NCBI GenBank assembly: GCA_963995505.1
Contig: OZ023192.1
Span: 2,014,001-2,078,000 of the forward strand
From: Hypericum androsaemum
Taxonomy: Eukaryota > Streptophyta > Magnoliopsida > Malpighiales > Hypericaceae
Reading direction: 5' to 3'
DNA length: 64,000 nt
Part shown: positions 48,501 to 60,873 of the stretch, in pieces
Position numbering within the stretch: the stretch's first letter is position 1
Layout: every line of letters starts with the position of its first letter
Program-made: the position numbers and the translations under genes
Notes under the pieces: generated by a model
The model's input: only the letters and a program-made list of their open reading frames with translations
What the model was told of the DNA's origin: nothing
Databases searched by the model: none

Positions 48501-49345
48501 TGAACCAAAAGGATAGCGAATAAACCGACCTGCATTGGCAGCAATTTCAAATGAAACCCCATTCCGCCGGTTCACTTTACACCTCGAACTAAACTGAAAC
48601 CAAACACATTGAATGGCACATCAATGGGACACTAGAAAGATTTCTTCTTTCCAACTGAAGTCACAAGTTCTTATAAAAAACAAGAACCACAAAAGAAGCA
48701 AGGCTTAATTTATAACTAACAAAGGAATGCAATATCAAATAGAAACACTCGAGTACAACAGTAACATGAACTTCCTGTCCAAAGCAACAAGAAGGCTAAA
48801 CAAGTCAGAATTGGATATTAAAAAGAACAACCAAAAGCCAACAGAATTCCTCTCTAACTTGCAAGAAGCACACTAAAAAAACAATCTTTTCACCCCTATA
48901 ACTCATTACCTTACAGTGGATAACTAGGTGGTTCTGACCAGAGGAAAAGACCCAAAAACCAACCAAAGCTAAGAGAATTCCTCTCTTTTTGGTGAATCTA
49001 GTTAGTGCACTATCGGACTCTATTTAGGATGGGTCTATAAGGCTTAAACTCAAAATCTTCTTAACTATTTAGGACGGGTCTATAAGACTTAAACTCAAAA
49101 TCTTCCAAACTAAATTCAAGTCCCTTAACACTTGGAGCAAATCCCATTGGTAAGAGAATTCCTCTCTAACTTGCAAGGAACACACTGAAAAAAGCAAAAT
49201 CTTTTTTCCTTAAAACTCATCAACTCACAGTGGATAACTGGGTATTTCTGACCAGAGGAAAAGACCCAAGAAAGGGTCTCTTGATCTTCAACCATGTCTT
49301 GTCTTGTAAAGCACCTGGTCTCTGCACTTGGAAAGCCACTTCCAT
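42518..49345 (-). CDS. SS3: Starch synthase 3, chloroplastic/amyloplastic (GT5)
   Basis: Sixteen coding exons: 49345-49229, 48593-48530, 48442-47063, 46861-46647, 46307-46037, 45653-45478, 45349-45242, 45024-44915, 44819-44714, 44578-44408, 44102-43974, 43856-43674, 43482-43351, 43231-43120, 43010-42887 and 42647-42518. All have GT-AG borders. The frame closes at 3528 nt (1175 aa), normal for SS3. The N-terminus [11 protein letters not shown] starts a plastid transit region, then a variable acidic part. Three starch-binding CBM53 modules lie at about residues 285-385, 455-560 and 640-740, the first two separated by a charged coiled coil. The GT5 catalytic domain starts near 735 with the [13 protein letters not shown]-glucose-binding motif. 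It also has [32 protein letters not shown] and KTGGLYDTV, and ends [17 protein letters not shown]. It elongates amylopectin chains from ADP-glucose. All key motifs are intact. Intron 1 contains a duplicate of part of exon 1. Confidence 0.97.
48842..49272. repeat. Local duplications in SS3 intron 1 copying part of exon 1
   Basis: A block of about 115 bp at 49156-49270 (GAATTCCTCTCTAAC to GACCAGAGGAAAAGACCC), which spans the exon 1 donor site, recurs diverged at 48843-48956 inside intron 1. In the intron copy the donor GTGAGT has changed to GTAAGG. Between them a 40-bp phrase is repeated with a 45-bp period (49021-49060 and 49066-49105), and the GAATTCCTCTCT start occurs a third time near 48976. 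Confidence 0.8.
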
Positions 49346-50689
49346 CAAGTACACCAATCTCTCTCTCTCCTCTCTCTAGACAGTATAAACAGAATTGTCC
49401 GCCTTTTTCCCAACAAGGAAGAAAAGATACTAAAGCTTCAAACTTTAAGCTCTAATGGTGGAAGAGTCCATGACCCATCAACCAAGACCCGATCTTTCTC
49501 CTCCTCCTCTTGTTCTCTAGAACCGTGTCTCTTAATATTTAAATAAATAAAGAGAGAAAAAAAGGGTTGAGCCTTTTTATACTTATAGAGTTGGGAATTA
49601 TAGAACAAACATGCTCCTTTTCTAGTATGGGGTCCTAAAATCTCACCCATAATTGAGAATCTGTTATTGTCTACGCTGCTGGTCCATGATACTCACATAG
49701 GTCCTCGTCGTGGCATTATTCTATACATGTTCAGTTTTTCGAGCACTCTCGAACCTATTTTAATTGAACAGTTATGACAATAATATTTTTTGGAGTAAAT
49801 ATAAATTTCTTATTACCTATAGCAACTTGGATTGGTTAAGGGTTGTTTTGGAGTATTTTAAAATCAATTTTTTTTCTCCTCTAAAAAATCGCAATTTACC
49901 TAAGATTTAGTAAGAATAATATATTCAACTTGATTGCATTAATCCAAACCCATATTATAGATTTTAACTTCAGTTAATTTATCTATAATAACGATTTAAC
50001 TTTTTTATCAAAATTATCTTCGGACACTTGTTGTCTTCAACTACATTCTTAAAATTCTAATTCAAAAATTTAGTTAAAAGTACAACCGTTCGATAAATTA
50101 TGTTGAGTAGTCTTTAACTTTAACTTTAACTATACTCGTTTTTCTAAGTTTTTTGTAGTTATAGGAGAATAGATGCGAACAGATTCTAAAAAACAAATTT
50201 ATCAACTACTCAAAATTGCACGATTTTATAATTTAATTACGACTCATAATTTTCATAAATTACAACAACACGAGTAATCGAAAACTTCATATATTTATTC
50301 ACTTTTTTTAGAATATATTTATTCACTTAGTGGGTTCCATTTGAAATCTTTAATTGCATTTAAATTTGAGATTTTTCCGTTAGAATGTGTTCATGTAGAA
50401 TTTTGCACGTCGCTGGTTAACTAAAAGGGATTCGGAGATCTTTCCGAATTTGAGAAATCCAAGCGAGGGAATCCGTTATTTTTATATTTAATAAATGGAC
50501 GGTGAAGCTGTCTTTGTGGAATATGATAAATTGATAATATAATTTTTATTTAAAAAATAAGGTTTTTCTTTGGAAGGTATTGGAGAGTGATTGGGTTGGG
50601 ATCTGGGTGCCGTACGGGGGTATGACACGTGGAATCCGTAAAAAGGACAGGTGTGTTCTCTGTTGTCCCCCGTCTGAACAAAATAAAAA
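49346..50689. other. SS3 upstream region and AT-rich spacer
   Basis: A CT-rich leader-like tract lies at 49357-49379. An A/T run with TATTTAAATATTAAG on the minus strand (about 49536-49550) could be the core promoter, about 200 bases above the ATG. The rest is AT-rich without features. Confidence 0.35.
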
Positions 50690-52415
50690 AGAAAAATATA
50701 ATTTAATGCTTTGTAGTAATTATATGAGTGTCAAGTGGTTTAAAATACATTAATTTAGTCACACATTTTTTAATTAAAATTATTTAGGATCTCAAACAAC
50801 TTTCTCGATCATGCGTGTCAAAACGATGTCGCTTTTGTAATGATGTGGTATACCACATTAGCTAATTCATTGTACTTGTAAAATGACGTGGCGAGTTGGC
50901 AAAATACTAAAATAATTATTGATTTGTTTATACTTGTTCAAAAAATTCTAATATTCTCTCCCCAAGTATAAATATTTTTTCCTTAGTTTTCTTTATGTAG
51001 TCTGAAGTACTAGTTTTCTTTATATAGTCTGAAGTACTACGAGTTAGCGTATACAACTCTAGTGAAAGAAAAAAAACCCGGGCATATCTAGTAATTATCA
51101 AAATATGACAAAGTCCTCCCATGTTAAAGTAGAGGCGCCCAGCTATGTGGAGAGGCCTTGTTAGTATGTAGTTTTTGTTTTTTATATTTAATTATTTTTT
51201 ACCTATTTTGAGAATATGTATATGTTTTTACCTATTTAGAAAAATATTTAAGGTTTTGCCTATTTAATAAAAAATCCTCAACCCACCCCATCACTAATAA
51301 CCATAAAACTCCACTCCTCCCTAAAATAAACTCTTATATGGCAAATTCAATTAAGACTCAAAACAACTCTTAAATTAAAAAAAGTTTATTTTACTACTCT
51401 ATGGTTTGCTCGATATTAAATTGAGGACCTGTAGTTTAAAGTTTATTAATTTAGTCCATCTGTTTGTCAAAAATTTGGCAGCATACACAGACGGGGCCGA
51501 AAGAAGAGTATTTATTGTAACGTATGCTGAAACGACGTCATTTTGACATCCACGTGGTATACTGACTGGGTAAGTGTGTGACTCGAATCCACTTGGAACG
51601 ACATCATTTTATGGGAAAATTATCAATTCAGTTCCAAATATTCTTTATATTATTTCAAAAGCCCCTCATTTAAATATTTGCCAAAATAAAAACCCTCTCC
51701 CTCTCCGATTTTTCCCCACCCTCCCCGTGACTGTCCTCTCCCTTTACTTGTCTCTCTCCCCCTTGTCTTGTCTCTCTCCCCCTTGTCTTGTCTCTATGCT
51801 CCTTCTCCTCCTCCAGTTTTGGAGCTAAACTAGGGGAAAATACAACGACGTCGAGGGGCGCCGGCAAGAAATCCCCCGCGTCAATGTCCCACCGGAAAAT
51901 TCCGCACCTCCGCTGCTGCTACTTGTGGTGGCACTGAACTGCGTCGAGGACTGCGCCGTTAAGTAGGAGTTTCTGGCCGGCGTCGCCGCCGATGAGCACG
52001 TGCCGCTCGCCCGCCTCTCTGTGATTTTCTAGGGAATGGGTGGGGTTTGTGGTTATTATTTATTAGTGATGAGGCGGGCTGCTTTGCTACGAGGTTGATT
52101 GTGGTGGGATGAAGATGGTGGTGTCGGGGAAGAAGAGGGAGAGAGGGAATATTGGGGTTTTTTTGAACAACTATAATTAAATCGGTGATTGTTTTGATTT
52201 TCGCAAACTTGCCACGTCATTTTATTAGTGTAATGAAACAACTAATGTGACGTAACAAGTCGTGACAAAAACGACATCGTTCTGACATGTATGATCGAGA
52301 ATAGGCCATATCTGATTTTAATTTGAAAAGATTTGACTCAATTATTATATATTAAACCATAAAGTATCTATGTGATTTTTTGCGATATTAAAAGTTAATA
52401 AATTGTACTTTTCCC
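50690..52415. mobile_element. Mutator-like element, 1.7 kb, diverged
   Basis: The left end AGAAAAATATAATTT and the right end read inward, GGGAAAAGTACAATTT, start arms of about 290 bp. The arms share blocks such as TCTCGATCAT, CGATGTCG and AAAATGACGTGGC. A perfect 9-bp target duplication, AAATAAAAA, lies at 50681-50689 and 52416-52424. The interior includes a further arm-like stretch (51363-51610) that may be a nested or rearranged copy. It also includes a GC-rich part (51840-52040) that reads like coding sequence (FLAGVAADEHVPLARLS) but is broken by a stop. The source gene was not recognised. Confidence 0.78.
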
Positions 52416-52884
52416 AAATAAAAACCAAACTAGCACTTACATGACTAAAGAGTCAGAGAGTTTAAGATATATTGAAAGAATTTTACAATCATTCAACTAG
52501 CCGATTAGATTCGAATACAGGTTTAATAAAAAAATCTAAATAAAACAAAGGTTATTTTTTGTCTAATAAATAAAGATTATCATTCATCGGGAGAAATCGA
52601 AAACAAATTTCTTCTGTTGTTTTGGAGGCTTATAGAGCGGCGAGCACCTCCGAGATCGCGATCTGGATATTGATCGGAAGATGTGCGTGTTTTTTAATTT
52701 GACAGTTGAGATCCACGAGTATAATACAATGACAAATTTGATCCACGTTATAATATACAATGAGATTTACAGTAGAGATCCGCATTGTGCCATTTATATT
52801 TCGGTAAGATATTGATCATTTTTCTTAATTATATCTTTATTTAACCAAGAAATATATTTTTCCTATAATCAATGAGATTTTTCT

Positions 52885-53787
52885 CATGGTTTTAAAAAAC
52901 GACCCGGAGGCTGACCCGGGATTTCTCCCGTCCTCCGGGTCGAATGGTCCGACCGGTCAGTCCGCCGGTCAGACCAAATTTTTTATTTTTTAAATATTTA
53001 AATTATTAAATAGGTATACATTATTATATATATATGGTGTATGTTACGTAGACTCTGACCTCTCCTCCCAGTAAACCTACTTTCTACTTTCTTATTTACT
53101 ATATATATGGTGTATTAAAATGATGGTGTAGGTCACATCATCTTTTTTCCCATCTCCAACATTTTTCCTTCCCAAGAAAATTTGTCCTCCTCGAGACTCC
53201 CTCCTTTTTCCTACATTTCTTTTTCCAAGAGACATTTCCCTTCTTCTTCTTCCTCTCTCTTCTCTCTCTTATCCCTTTTCTCACCTTCCAAACCCACGGC
53301 CATCCATGTAACTCCCCACCCAAAAATGAATAAAAATTAAATTCCAAGAACAAGAGCCAAAACATATGTGCATGTGAAAGAGTTACCTGCGGGATGGCTG
53401 AACGGGCTAAAGGTCGGAGGCCGCTCGAAGTCAGGAATCGAGAGGCTGGAAGAAGGCCGGGAAATCGCTCCTCCATTTTCTGTTCTAGAGTGAGGGGCTG
53501 TCGTCGAGTTTACGGCTAGGGGATAACTAGAAAGTGTAAAGAGTGTCGAGGATTTCTGTATCTTTGGGAAAAAAGTTGGAAAATCTACACTTTTTGCCCA
53601 ATTTTTTTAAGCCCCCGTACAAACCGCTCCTGACCGGTCAGGACGAACCTCAAAATTATCCAGTCTGACCAGATTTTGAGCAGTTTATACGGAACCTGGG
53701 TCAAAGGCAAAAAATGACCCGCTATAGCTACCGATTCACGGTCCGACCAGTCGAACCACCAGTCGGACCGCATTTTTTAAAACCATG
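52885..53787. mobile_element. Non-autonomous hAT-like element, 903 bp
   Basis: The ends are inverted: CATGGTTTTAAAAAACG and, read inward from the right, CATGGTTTTAAAAAATG. An 8-bp target duplication with one mismatch, ATTTTTCT (52877-52884) and AATTTTCT (53788-53795), flanks it. Subterminal zones contain many GGTCCGACCGGTC-type words on both sides. The interior has no transposase. A related right end lies at 57660-57856. Confidence 0.8.
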
Positions 53788-56100
53788 AATTTTCTTATTG
53801 GATAAAGAGATGTCTACTAAATTATGAGATTTTTCTATTATCAAAGATATTATTAATTAAGATTATATTTCTAATTATCTAATTATAGAATACTATTGTC
53901 ACGGTATATTAGTGTCCATTCACAAGTGGTATATCGTATATTAGTGTTACTTTACATTGGCATACTAGTGTCACAGAAATGGTATATTAATATCACGGTA
54001 CACTAGTGTCCATTCATAATGATATAATATTATTCATTTTCAAAATTTTCTACACGTAGTCTCTGATATTTTATGTTTTCTATTGACGCCCGCATGCCAT
54101 TTTTTATTGTTCGGATGATGTTGCTGGTCCTTCCTCCGGGACCAATCCAGCCCCGTTGTTTTGAGTGTTGAATTGGAGAAAATTAGAAGAAATTAAAGGG
54201 ATGTCATAGAGATAATCAGATTACAAATTTTCAGAGGATAAAGGGAGGATATCAATAATGGTACAAATACATGTTTACATCTATAAAATGATCAAGATAT
54301 ATAATGTTCAATATTAAAAGTTACCGTATTCCCTAAAAAATGTAATAAAAGCAACCGCAGAATTATATGTAGTATATATTGTTTAACTTTTAATTATACC
54401 AAAACTAAAAAAAATGTCGCTTTCCGAAGTATTCGAGGGTGACAATTTGACGAGGAAAGAGCGCAAAAACAGAATATTTGAAGAATATTTACCTCTTTTT
54501 ATATAAAAAAAGAAGAATATTTACCTCTCCTCCTTTCTATCTCTCAGTTTTTAGAACAAAATTAAGGTTTATTAGCATTTCTCTTTTTTCATTTTCCCTC
54601 TTAAATTGGAAGGTGACATGGGCCAATCCCTCATCTTTGAGCCCAATAGAATTGGCCTATGGCTAGAATCAAATCAGGCCTTGTAACTTTTCATCATTGG
54701 TCTCACGATCTAGGCATGTTTTTTTAATATCCGGAACACCTCCCCGGACTGAATAAAGGTTCCGGTCGGATTGCCTATTCGAAAGATAATAAAATGTTTT
54801 TCGCAAATATTAGCGTTGTTATATTTCTAAAAATTTAAATTTGATTTAACATTAATACATCTCTAAAGATTCAACCTTCATACCTCTTCTTTAGATGGAT
54901 TAACTTGTCAATTGATCTACAATAGCAAATTGTTTTTAAAAAATTCTACACAAGTTGCACCTAATTTGATTCACACGAATATATGTACCTCGTGCAGCCA
55001 TGGACTATGGAACACCTATTTTTTATGACTCCAAGCACTTCTTTAGCTTGAATCTTCGAATGTTAAGCTATAAAATAATTTGGTCCACTAGCCAACTAAT
55101 ACAAGTTCAAGTGAGGTAGGATTTTTGAAAGATGACAAAACACTCTCGACAAATATTTAACACTGCCACGTTCTCAAATACTCGAACCTGAGACTTAATT
55201 AAGCTAGAACAACTCGATTGCGAATTGATTTAAGTACATGCTGGTAGATCCATCTACATTAACACTAACACACGTATATTATTTTGCATAAACCCTACAA
55301 TTTTACATGATATTCGTAAAGAAAAAAGACAAGATGTTTTACTTCTCGTCTTAAAATTAAGTATTAAAATTTCATAGTGTTGGTTGCCAAAATGGAGGTA
55401 GACGTGAGGGTATTTTTTAAATGGTTTACATTGAAATGTTAAAATTATTTTGTAAACTAATGAGTTTATAGATAGAGCATGAATCACGATTTAGACCCTA
55501 AGGAGCTTACGAGTCTCAAATTCTAAATCCTTACTGCACTATTTAAGGTAGAGTTTGAATCCTACCTCAAAATCTAGTATTTTGATTGGGATGATATGGA
55601 CCCTTAAGGGACTCTAGTCCATTACCACTCCTACTTGACGTTTATTAACAGGAAACTTTGTAATTTTAGTTCATCTATTTTGATGATAAAATTTTGTAAA
55701 ATTCACACTTTTACTCATAATTTTTTTAACTGTAGTTATTTTTTTCAACTAGTGTCCACCTAGACTATGAGGTAATATTTCCATCTCATATATGCCCTTG
55801 ACTTGAAAAATCTTCAAATTATAAAAATAAAATTAGAAATCTCCGAATCCACCCAATTTCTCCATATTTCTTTTTGGTCAAGTAAAATTTAGATAGGTTA
55901 GCCTAAATTCTGGGACTTTAAACGACATTAGAATTTGTTTCCTTTTCAAGCAAAGTTTTTTCATTTCTACAAAGGATAAAAATTGTTGACCGACCGACTC
56001 CTATAAAACGTCTTAAAATCTATTACCATTCTACCCAAGAAACGTCCCTTCCTAATTCCCCATATTAGTTTTGGCCTGAAAACCAATTTCTACAAGCAAT
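53788..56100. other. AT-rich intergenic DNA upstream of ATPC1
   Basis: No gene recognised. A diverged copy of the 37900-38060 repeat lies at 55880-56035. Bases 53890-54015 repeat a GGTATATTAGTGTC-like phrase several times. Confidence 0.4.
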
Positions 56101-56353
56101 AGGAAAAAGAAAATGCAAAAATGACATGGCATTCCATTAGAATTGCAAATCTCCAACGGTCCCAAAACCTCATCCAAAAACCTAATCCATTCCCTCTGTT
56201 TCCCTCCACTCATTTCCCACTTCTCCAACCAACCATAAACCAGAAAAAACCAAACACACAAAAGATAAGAAACCACACCCAAAAAACCAGAACTCCCCAA
56301 CAACACTCTGATATTGTCTGAACTTGAACCATCCACTATCTTTCACCATAACC

Positions 56354-57454
56354 ATGTCTCCTCCACTCTCCTTGAGGTCCTCCTTCGCCCCGGGCTTCCA
56401 GCTCTCGCCCCACCAGACCTCCGCCTCCCCGACCACCGCGACCAGCTCCACGCGCCTGTCCCCCGTCCAGTGCAACCTCCGCGAGCTCCGGTCCCGGATA
56501 GACTCCGTGAAGAACACCCAGAAGGTCACGGAGGCGATGAAGATGGTGGCCGCGGCCAAGGTCAGGAGAGCCCAAGAAGCAGTCGTCAACGGCCGACCCT
56601 TCTCCGAGTCTCTAGTTGAGATCCTCTACAACGTCAACTCCCAGCTCCAGACCGAGGACGTGGACACCCCGTTGACCAAGGTCAGGCCTGTGAAGAAGGT
56701 GGCGTTGGTCGTCCTCACCGGAGATCGAGGCCTCTGCGGGGCGTTCAACAACAATGTCCTCAAAAAAGCCGAGACGAGGATCGAACAGTTTAAGGAGCTA
56801 GGGTTAGGTTATACCGTTGTTAGCGTCGGGAGGAAGGGGAACACTTACTTCCAGAACCGACCCTATATCCCCGTCGACAAGTTCCTCGACGGGTCGACCC
56901 TCCCGACGGCGAAGGAAGCTCAGGCCATCGCCGACGACGTGTTCTCCCTCTTCGTCTCCGAGGAGGTCGACAAGGTCGAGATGGTCTACACAAAGTTCGT
57001 CAACTTGGTGAAGTCCGATCCCGTCATCCACACGCTGCTTCCTCTCTCACCAAAGGGAGAGATTTGCGACATTAATGGGGTGTGCGTGGACGCGGCCGAC
57101 GATGAGATGTTCAGGCTGACGACCAAGGACGGGAAGCTGACGGTGGAGAGGGACGCCGTTAGGACGGAGACGGAGGAGATGTCGCCGATCCTCGAGTTCG
57201 AGCAGGACCCGGTCCAGATCCTTGACGCGCTTTTGCCATTGTACCTCAACAGCCAGGTGCTGAGGGCGCTTCAGGAGTCGCTGGCAAGCGAGCTCGCGGC
57301 GAGGATGACGGCGATGGGAGCCGCCACGGATAACGCGTCGGAGCTGAAGAAGTCGCTGTCGATTCTGTACAACAGGAAGCGCCAGGCCAAGATCACCGGC
57401 GAGATTCTCGAGATTGTTTCCGGCGCCGACGCTATGGCGGCATCTAATAATTAA
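56354..57454 (+). CDS. ATPC1: ATP synthase gamma chain, chloroplastic
   Basis: An intronless frame of 366 aa from ATG 56354. The upstream in-frame codon is not ATG. A Ser/Thr/Pro-rich transit peptide of about 45 residues precedes the mature N-terminus near NLRELRSRIDSVKNTQKVTE. The core includes KMVAAAKVRRAQ, the conserved LTGDRGLCGAFN motif, and the C-terminal helix SLASELAARMTAMGAATDNA, which forms the rotor shaft in CF1. The insertion with paired cysteines, GEICDINGVCVDAADDE, is the thioredoxin-regulated redox switch specific to photosynthetic chloroplast gamma. This identifies the light-regulated ATPC1 type rather than the mitochondrial or cysteine-free form. The coding sequence is strongly GC-rich compared with its flanks. 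A GATAAG (I-box-like) word lies 90 bases upstream of the ATG, of unknown relevance. Confidence 0.98.
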   Translation: MSPPLSLRSSFAPGFQLSPHQTSASPTTATSSTRLSPVQCNLRELRSRIDSVKNTQKVTEAMKMVAAAKVRRAQEAVVNGRPFSESLVEILYNVNSQLQTEDVDTPLTKVRPVKKVALVVLTGDRGLCGAFNNNVLKKAETRIEQFKELGLGYTVVSVGRKGNTYFQNRPYIPVDKFLDGSTLPTAKEAQAIADDVFSLFVSEEVDKVEMVYTKFVNLVKSDPVIHTLLPLSPKGEICDINGVCVDAADDEMFRLTTKDGKLTVERDAVRTETEEMSPILEFEQDPVQILDALLPLYLNSQVLRALQESLASELAARMTAMGAATDNASELKKSLSILYNRKRQAKITGEILEIVSGADAMAASNN

Positions 57455-57659
57455 GCCCAGCCTTATATTTGCAGGTAAAAGTGATGAATTGACGGAAATA
57501 CGTTGTTCAATTCTCGAGAGGTGCAGTATGGTATGATAATTTACTTCAGATAATATATATTTATATCTGTTTTGTATTTTTGTTTAAATACACATATATA
57601 TGCTTTGTAATTTAAGGATGAGAACTTCTACGGCATTTCATAAGTACGAGATTTCCACG

Positions 57660-57856
57660 TTAAAAAGTCAATTTCGCCCATTTTTTTACTAACCGGGTTC
57701 GACCGGTCAGGATGGACCTCAAAATTGGCCGGTCCGACCGAATTTGGTCCGGTTAGTACAGACCCCGGTCAAAAGCCTAAAAACGACCCGGTCTAGGGCC
57801 CATTTTGTGGTCCAACCGGTCGAACCAATGGTCGGACCGCATTTTTAAAAACCATG
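57660..57856. mobile_element. Truncated right end of the hAT-like family
   Basis: Closely similar to 53590-53787: GACCGGTCAGGA(C/T)G, CCTCAAAATT, then GTCGGACCGCATTTTT and AAACCATG at the end. The left half is missing, so this is a fragment lying just downstream of ATPC1. Confidence 0.7.
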
Positions 57857-59231
57857 CGACTAATCGATGCTTTAGTCAATTCAGACCACGAAAGGATGCA
57901 AAAGCTCTTCTTACTGATTTTTTAGGTTTGAATCCAAAATCTATAATTGATCTAGAATAATTCATCACCATTTAATCTACGGGGAGTCGGCAGTAGTACA
58001 TATAACATAACGTATAAGATATCGGCTAATGAGTATCCATAAATCCTAGTCGCTAGTTGTTACAAAATCCTCGCTAGATAGTTGCATTCAGAATTCAAAT
58101 GATGGAACTTGAAATATTTTGACGATTAATTGTGTTAGACTTGATAGATTAATTATCCGGTTGAACTTGGTAATTCTAGTAGATATATATGTTTTCTTCA
58201 TTCGGGTAAAACGACGTCATCAGTGTAACAATGTCTATCCTTTTACTTTAGCCATCCGGCATCCAATTTATTTAAGCAAAACAAATGTTCTACCTGCCCT
58301 CAAATCATGTCTCAAATTCGTTTTTGGATCGACCAATCCAATCTGATATAGACAAGGTTTTCGTTGTTACTTAATTTTAATACAGGATAATGGTTCGAGT
58401 AATAAGAAATAGAGCGGAATACTAATAAATGCAGGGGCGGAAAAATATATTTACTGGCAAATGAATTTTTTTCAATTACTAAGGTTTTTTTGGCAAAAAT
58501 ATAACTTTGTGTGAGGTCAAACTAAATTTATGTCAATTTACAAGATTATTTTAAATTTAGAAGATTTTACGCTACCCACTTGTATCAAACGAGTACTTTA
58601 AATTTTCTTTTTCTTAAAGATAGATTTTTACGCCTAGAATTCCGTCAAGTCATGCAAAGTCTTGTGTCATTAGGCCAATTATTTTGACTAATTTCTCTTA
58701 ACTTAAATATCCAACTAAGCTTATTAAATAAGAGAGTTGTTATGACATTACGAAAGAATGTTACATCCCCGATATTACAAAACATAATGTCTTTCCACTT
58801 CCGGTTGGTGCAACAACCAAAATATTACTATTTGTATTATACAGAATACTGAAAACTTGAGTCTGAACAGAATTGAAGTGCTTAAATTCCTTATAGAGAG
58901 CTTCGTAAACTCAACGTCTATAATGGCTTATTCTCCGTAATACCGATGTGTTGTTGAGAAAGGGGGACATGTCTGTAACTATATAGTGTCGAAATAAAAA
59001 AGTCAGTTTTGCACATTAACTCTCAAGAACAAGGCCACGTCTTCATAGATAGGAAGAGTGGCAGATAAACCCTCAAACCTCGTATGTTCTACAATGGATT
59101 TTGAAAGTGTAGATGAAAAGGATTTGGTTGATCGGAGGTTTTGGGGGTTAAGGTTCTAAGAGAGGATTAAAGATTTTGTGTTTTGCATGAGAAAATTGGA
59201 GATTTTGGGGTAAGGGTTAAAGGAAAGATTT
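57857..59231. other. AT-rich intergenic DNA, no feature seen
   Basis: No reading frame or repeat border recognised. Confidence 0.35.
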
Positions 59232-60873
59232 TCTCAACTAGTTTTAGTAGTATGATTTCAAAATATTACATCCACCCACTCATTCAACTAACAGAGTAAG
59301 ATAAACAAGAACAAAGTATAAAGCTAAAAAAAACAAAGAAACTAGAAAAATAAATACTTATCTTTCACGATCAAATGAAACAACATCTTATTCTCGAGGA
59401 TGACATGTTTAATATGCGTCTTCTACATACTCAATATCTTTTTCGAGAAGTCTATCAAATTTGAAAATAAAAAAGTTAGCATTGTTGACGAAAATAAAAA
59501 TAAAAACACTTAACACCTATAATTAATATTTATCACCATCTTCAATTTGATTTCATTGGTTCCTAAAAAAAATAATTGGTAAACTAGTTCAGAAAGAAAG
59601 CATTTTCTACCGAGCTTGAGAATGAGTGAATACAGATTTGTACCCAATCAGAGAAGCTATCATCCAATTACATCTCGAGAACGAAATCAATATTCAGAAA
59701 TATGGATCAATAGTAAAAACTGAACGAATACGAATGCCTATCAAAAAGATTCTTTCTCAACTAGTTCTAGTAATATGAATCCAACACATTACACCCATCC
59801 AGTCATTCAACTAACAGAGTTACACAAACAAGTACAAGGTCTAAAACTAGAAAATCAAAGAAACTGGAAACATAAAACCTTATCTTTCATGATCGAATCA
59901 AACACCATCTTCTTCTCGAGAATGACATGTTCACTAGGCAGCTTCTCTATCCTCGCTATCTTTTTCAAGAAGTCCATCCAATATAAAAATAAAAAATGTA
60001 ACATTGGTGAAAAAAATGAAAATAAAAACATAAACGCTACGTCGGTTCCTAAGTAAAATAATTGATAAGCGAGTTAAAAAAAAGTATTCTACATTATTTG
60101 AGAGCGAGTGAATACAAATTTGTACACAACTAGAGACATTATCATCAAATTACACCCGGAGAACTAAATCAATGCTCAAAGATGTGAAATTAATAGTAAA
60201 AATTGAACGAATACGAATGCTAGTAATAAAGAGGTGTTCTCAGCTAGTTTTAGTAATATGATTCAATACATTACATCCATTTAGCCATTCAACTAACAGA
60301 GTTAGACAAAAAAAATATGGTCTAAAACTAGAAAAACAAAGAAACTTAAAAAATAAAACTTTGTCTTTCACGATCGAATCAAATGCCACCTTATTCTCGA
60401 GGATGACATATTCACTAGGCAGCTTCTCCATCCTCACTATTTTTTCAGAGAAGTCTATCAAATATGAAAATAAAAAGTTAACATTGTTGACAAAAATGAA
60501 AATAGAAACATGAACACTTATAACTAATGTTTCTCACCATCTTCGTTCCGATTTCTTCGGTTCATAGCAAAATAATTGGTAAACGAGTTCAGAAAAAGTA
60601 TTTTCAATAGAGCTTAAGAGTGAGTGAATATAGATTTGTATCTAATCAGATATACTATCATCAAATTGCACTCCGAGAATGAAATCAATACTTAGAGATA
60701 TGGATCAATAGTAAAAACTGAACAAATACTAATGCCAGTAATAAAGAGGCTATCTCAACTATTTCATGTAGTATAAATCCAATACATTACATCCATCTAG
60801 TCATTCAACTAATAAAGTTAGACAAACAAGAACAATGTCATAAACTAGAAAAGCAAAGAAACTGAAAACATAA
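59232..60873. repeat. Tandem array of about 0.5-kb units, three full and one partial
   Basis: The phrase TCTCA(A/G)CTAGTTTTAGTA marks unit starts at 59232, 59755, 60238 and, diverged, 60753, giving periods of 523, 483 and 515 bp. Each unit repeats the same order of blocks: CATTCAACTAACAGAGT, TCTTTCACGATC, TTCTCGAG(G/A)ATGACAT, AATAATTGGTAAAC, TTTGTACC.AATCAGA. The last unit stops near 60873. The units are diverged by many substitutions and small gaps. Open frames in the array are not coding. Confidence 0.8.

Noticed and set aside
56336..56619. Frames on both strands over the 5' part of ATPC1
   Set aside because: They overlap the conserved ATPC1 coding sequence and have no family features.
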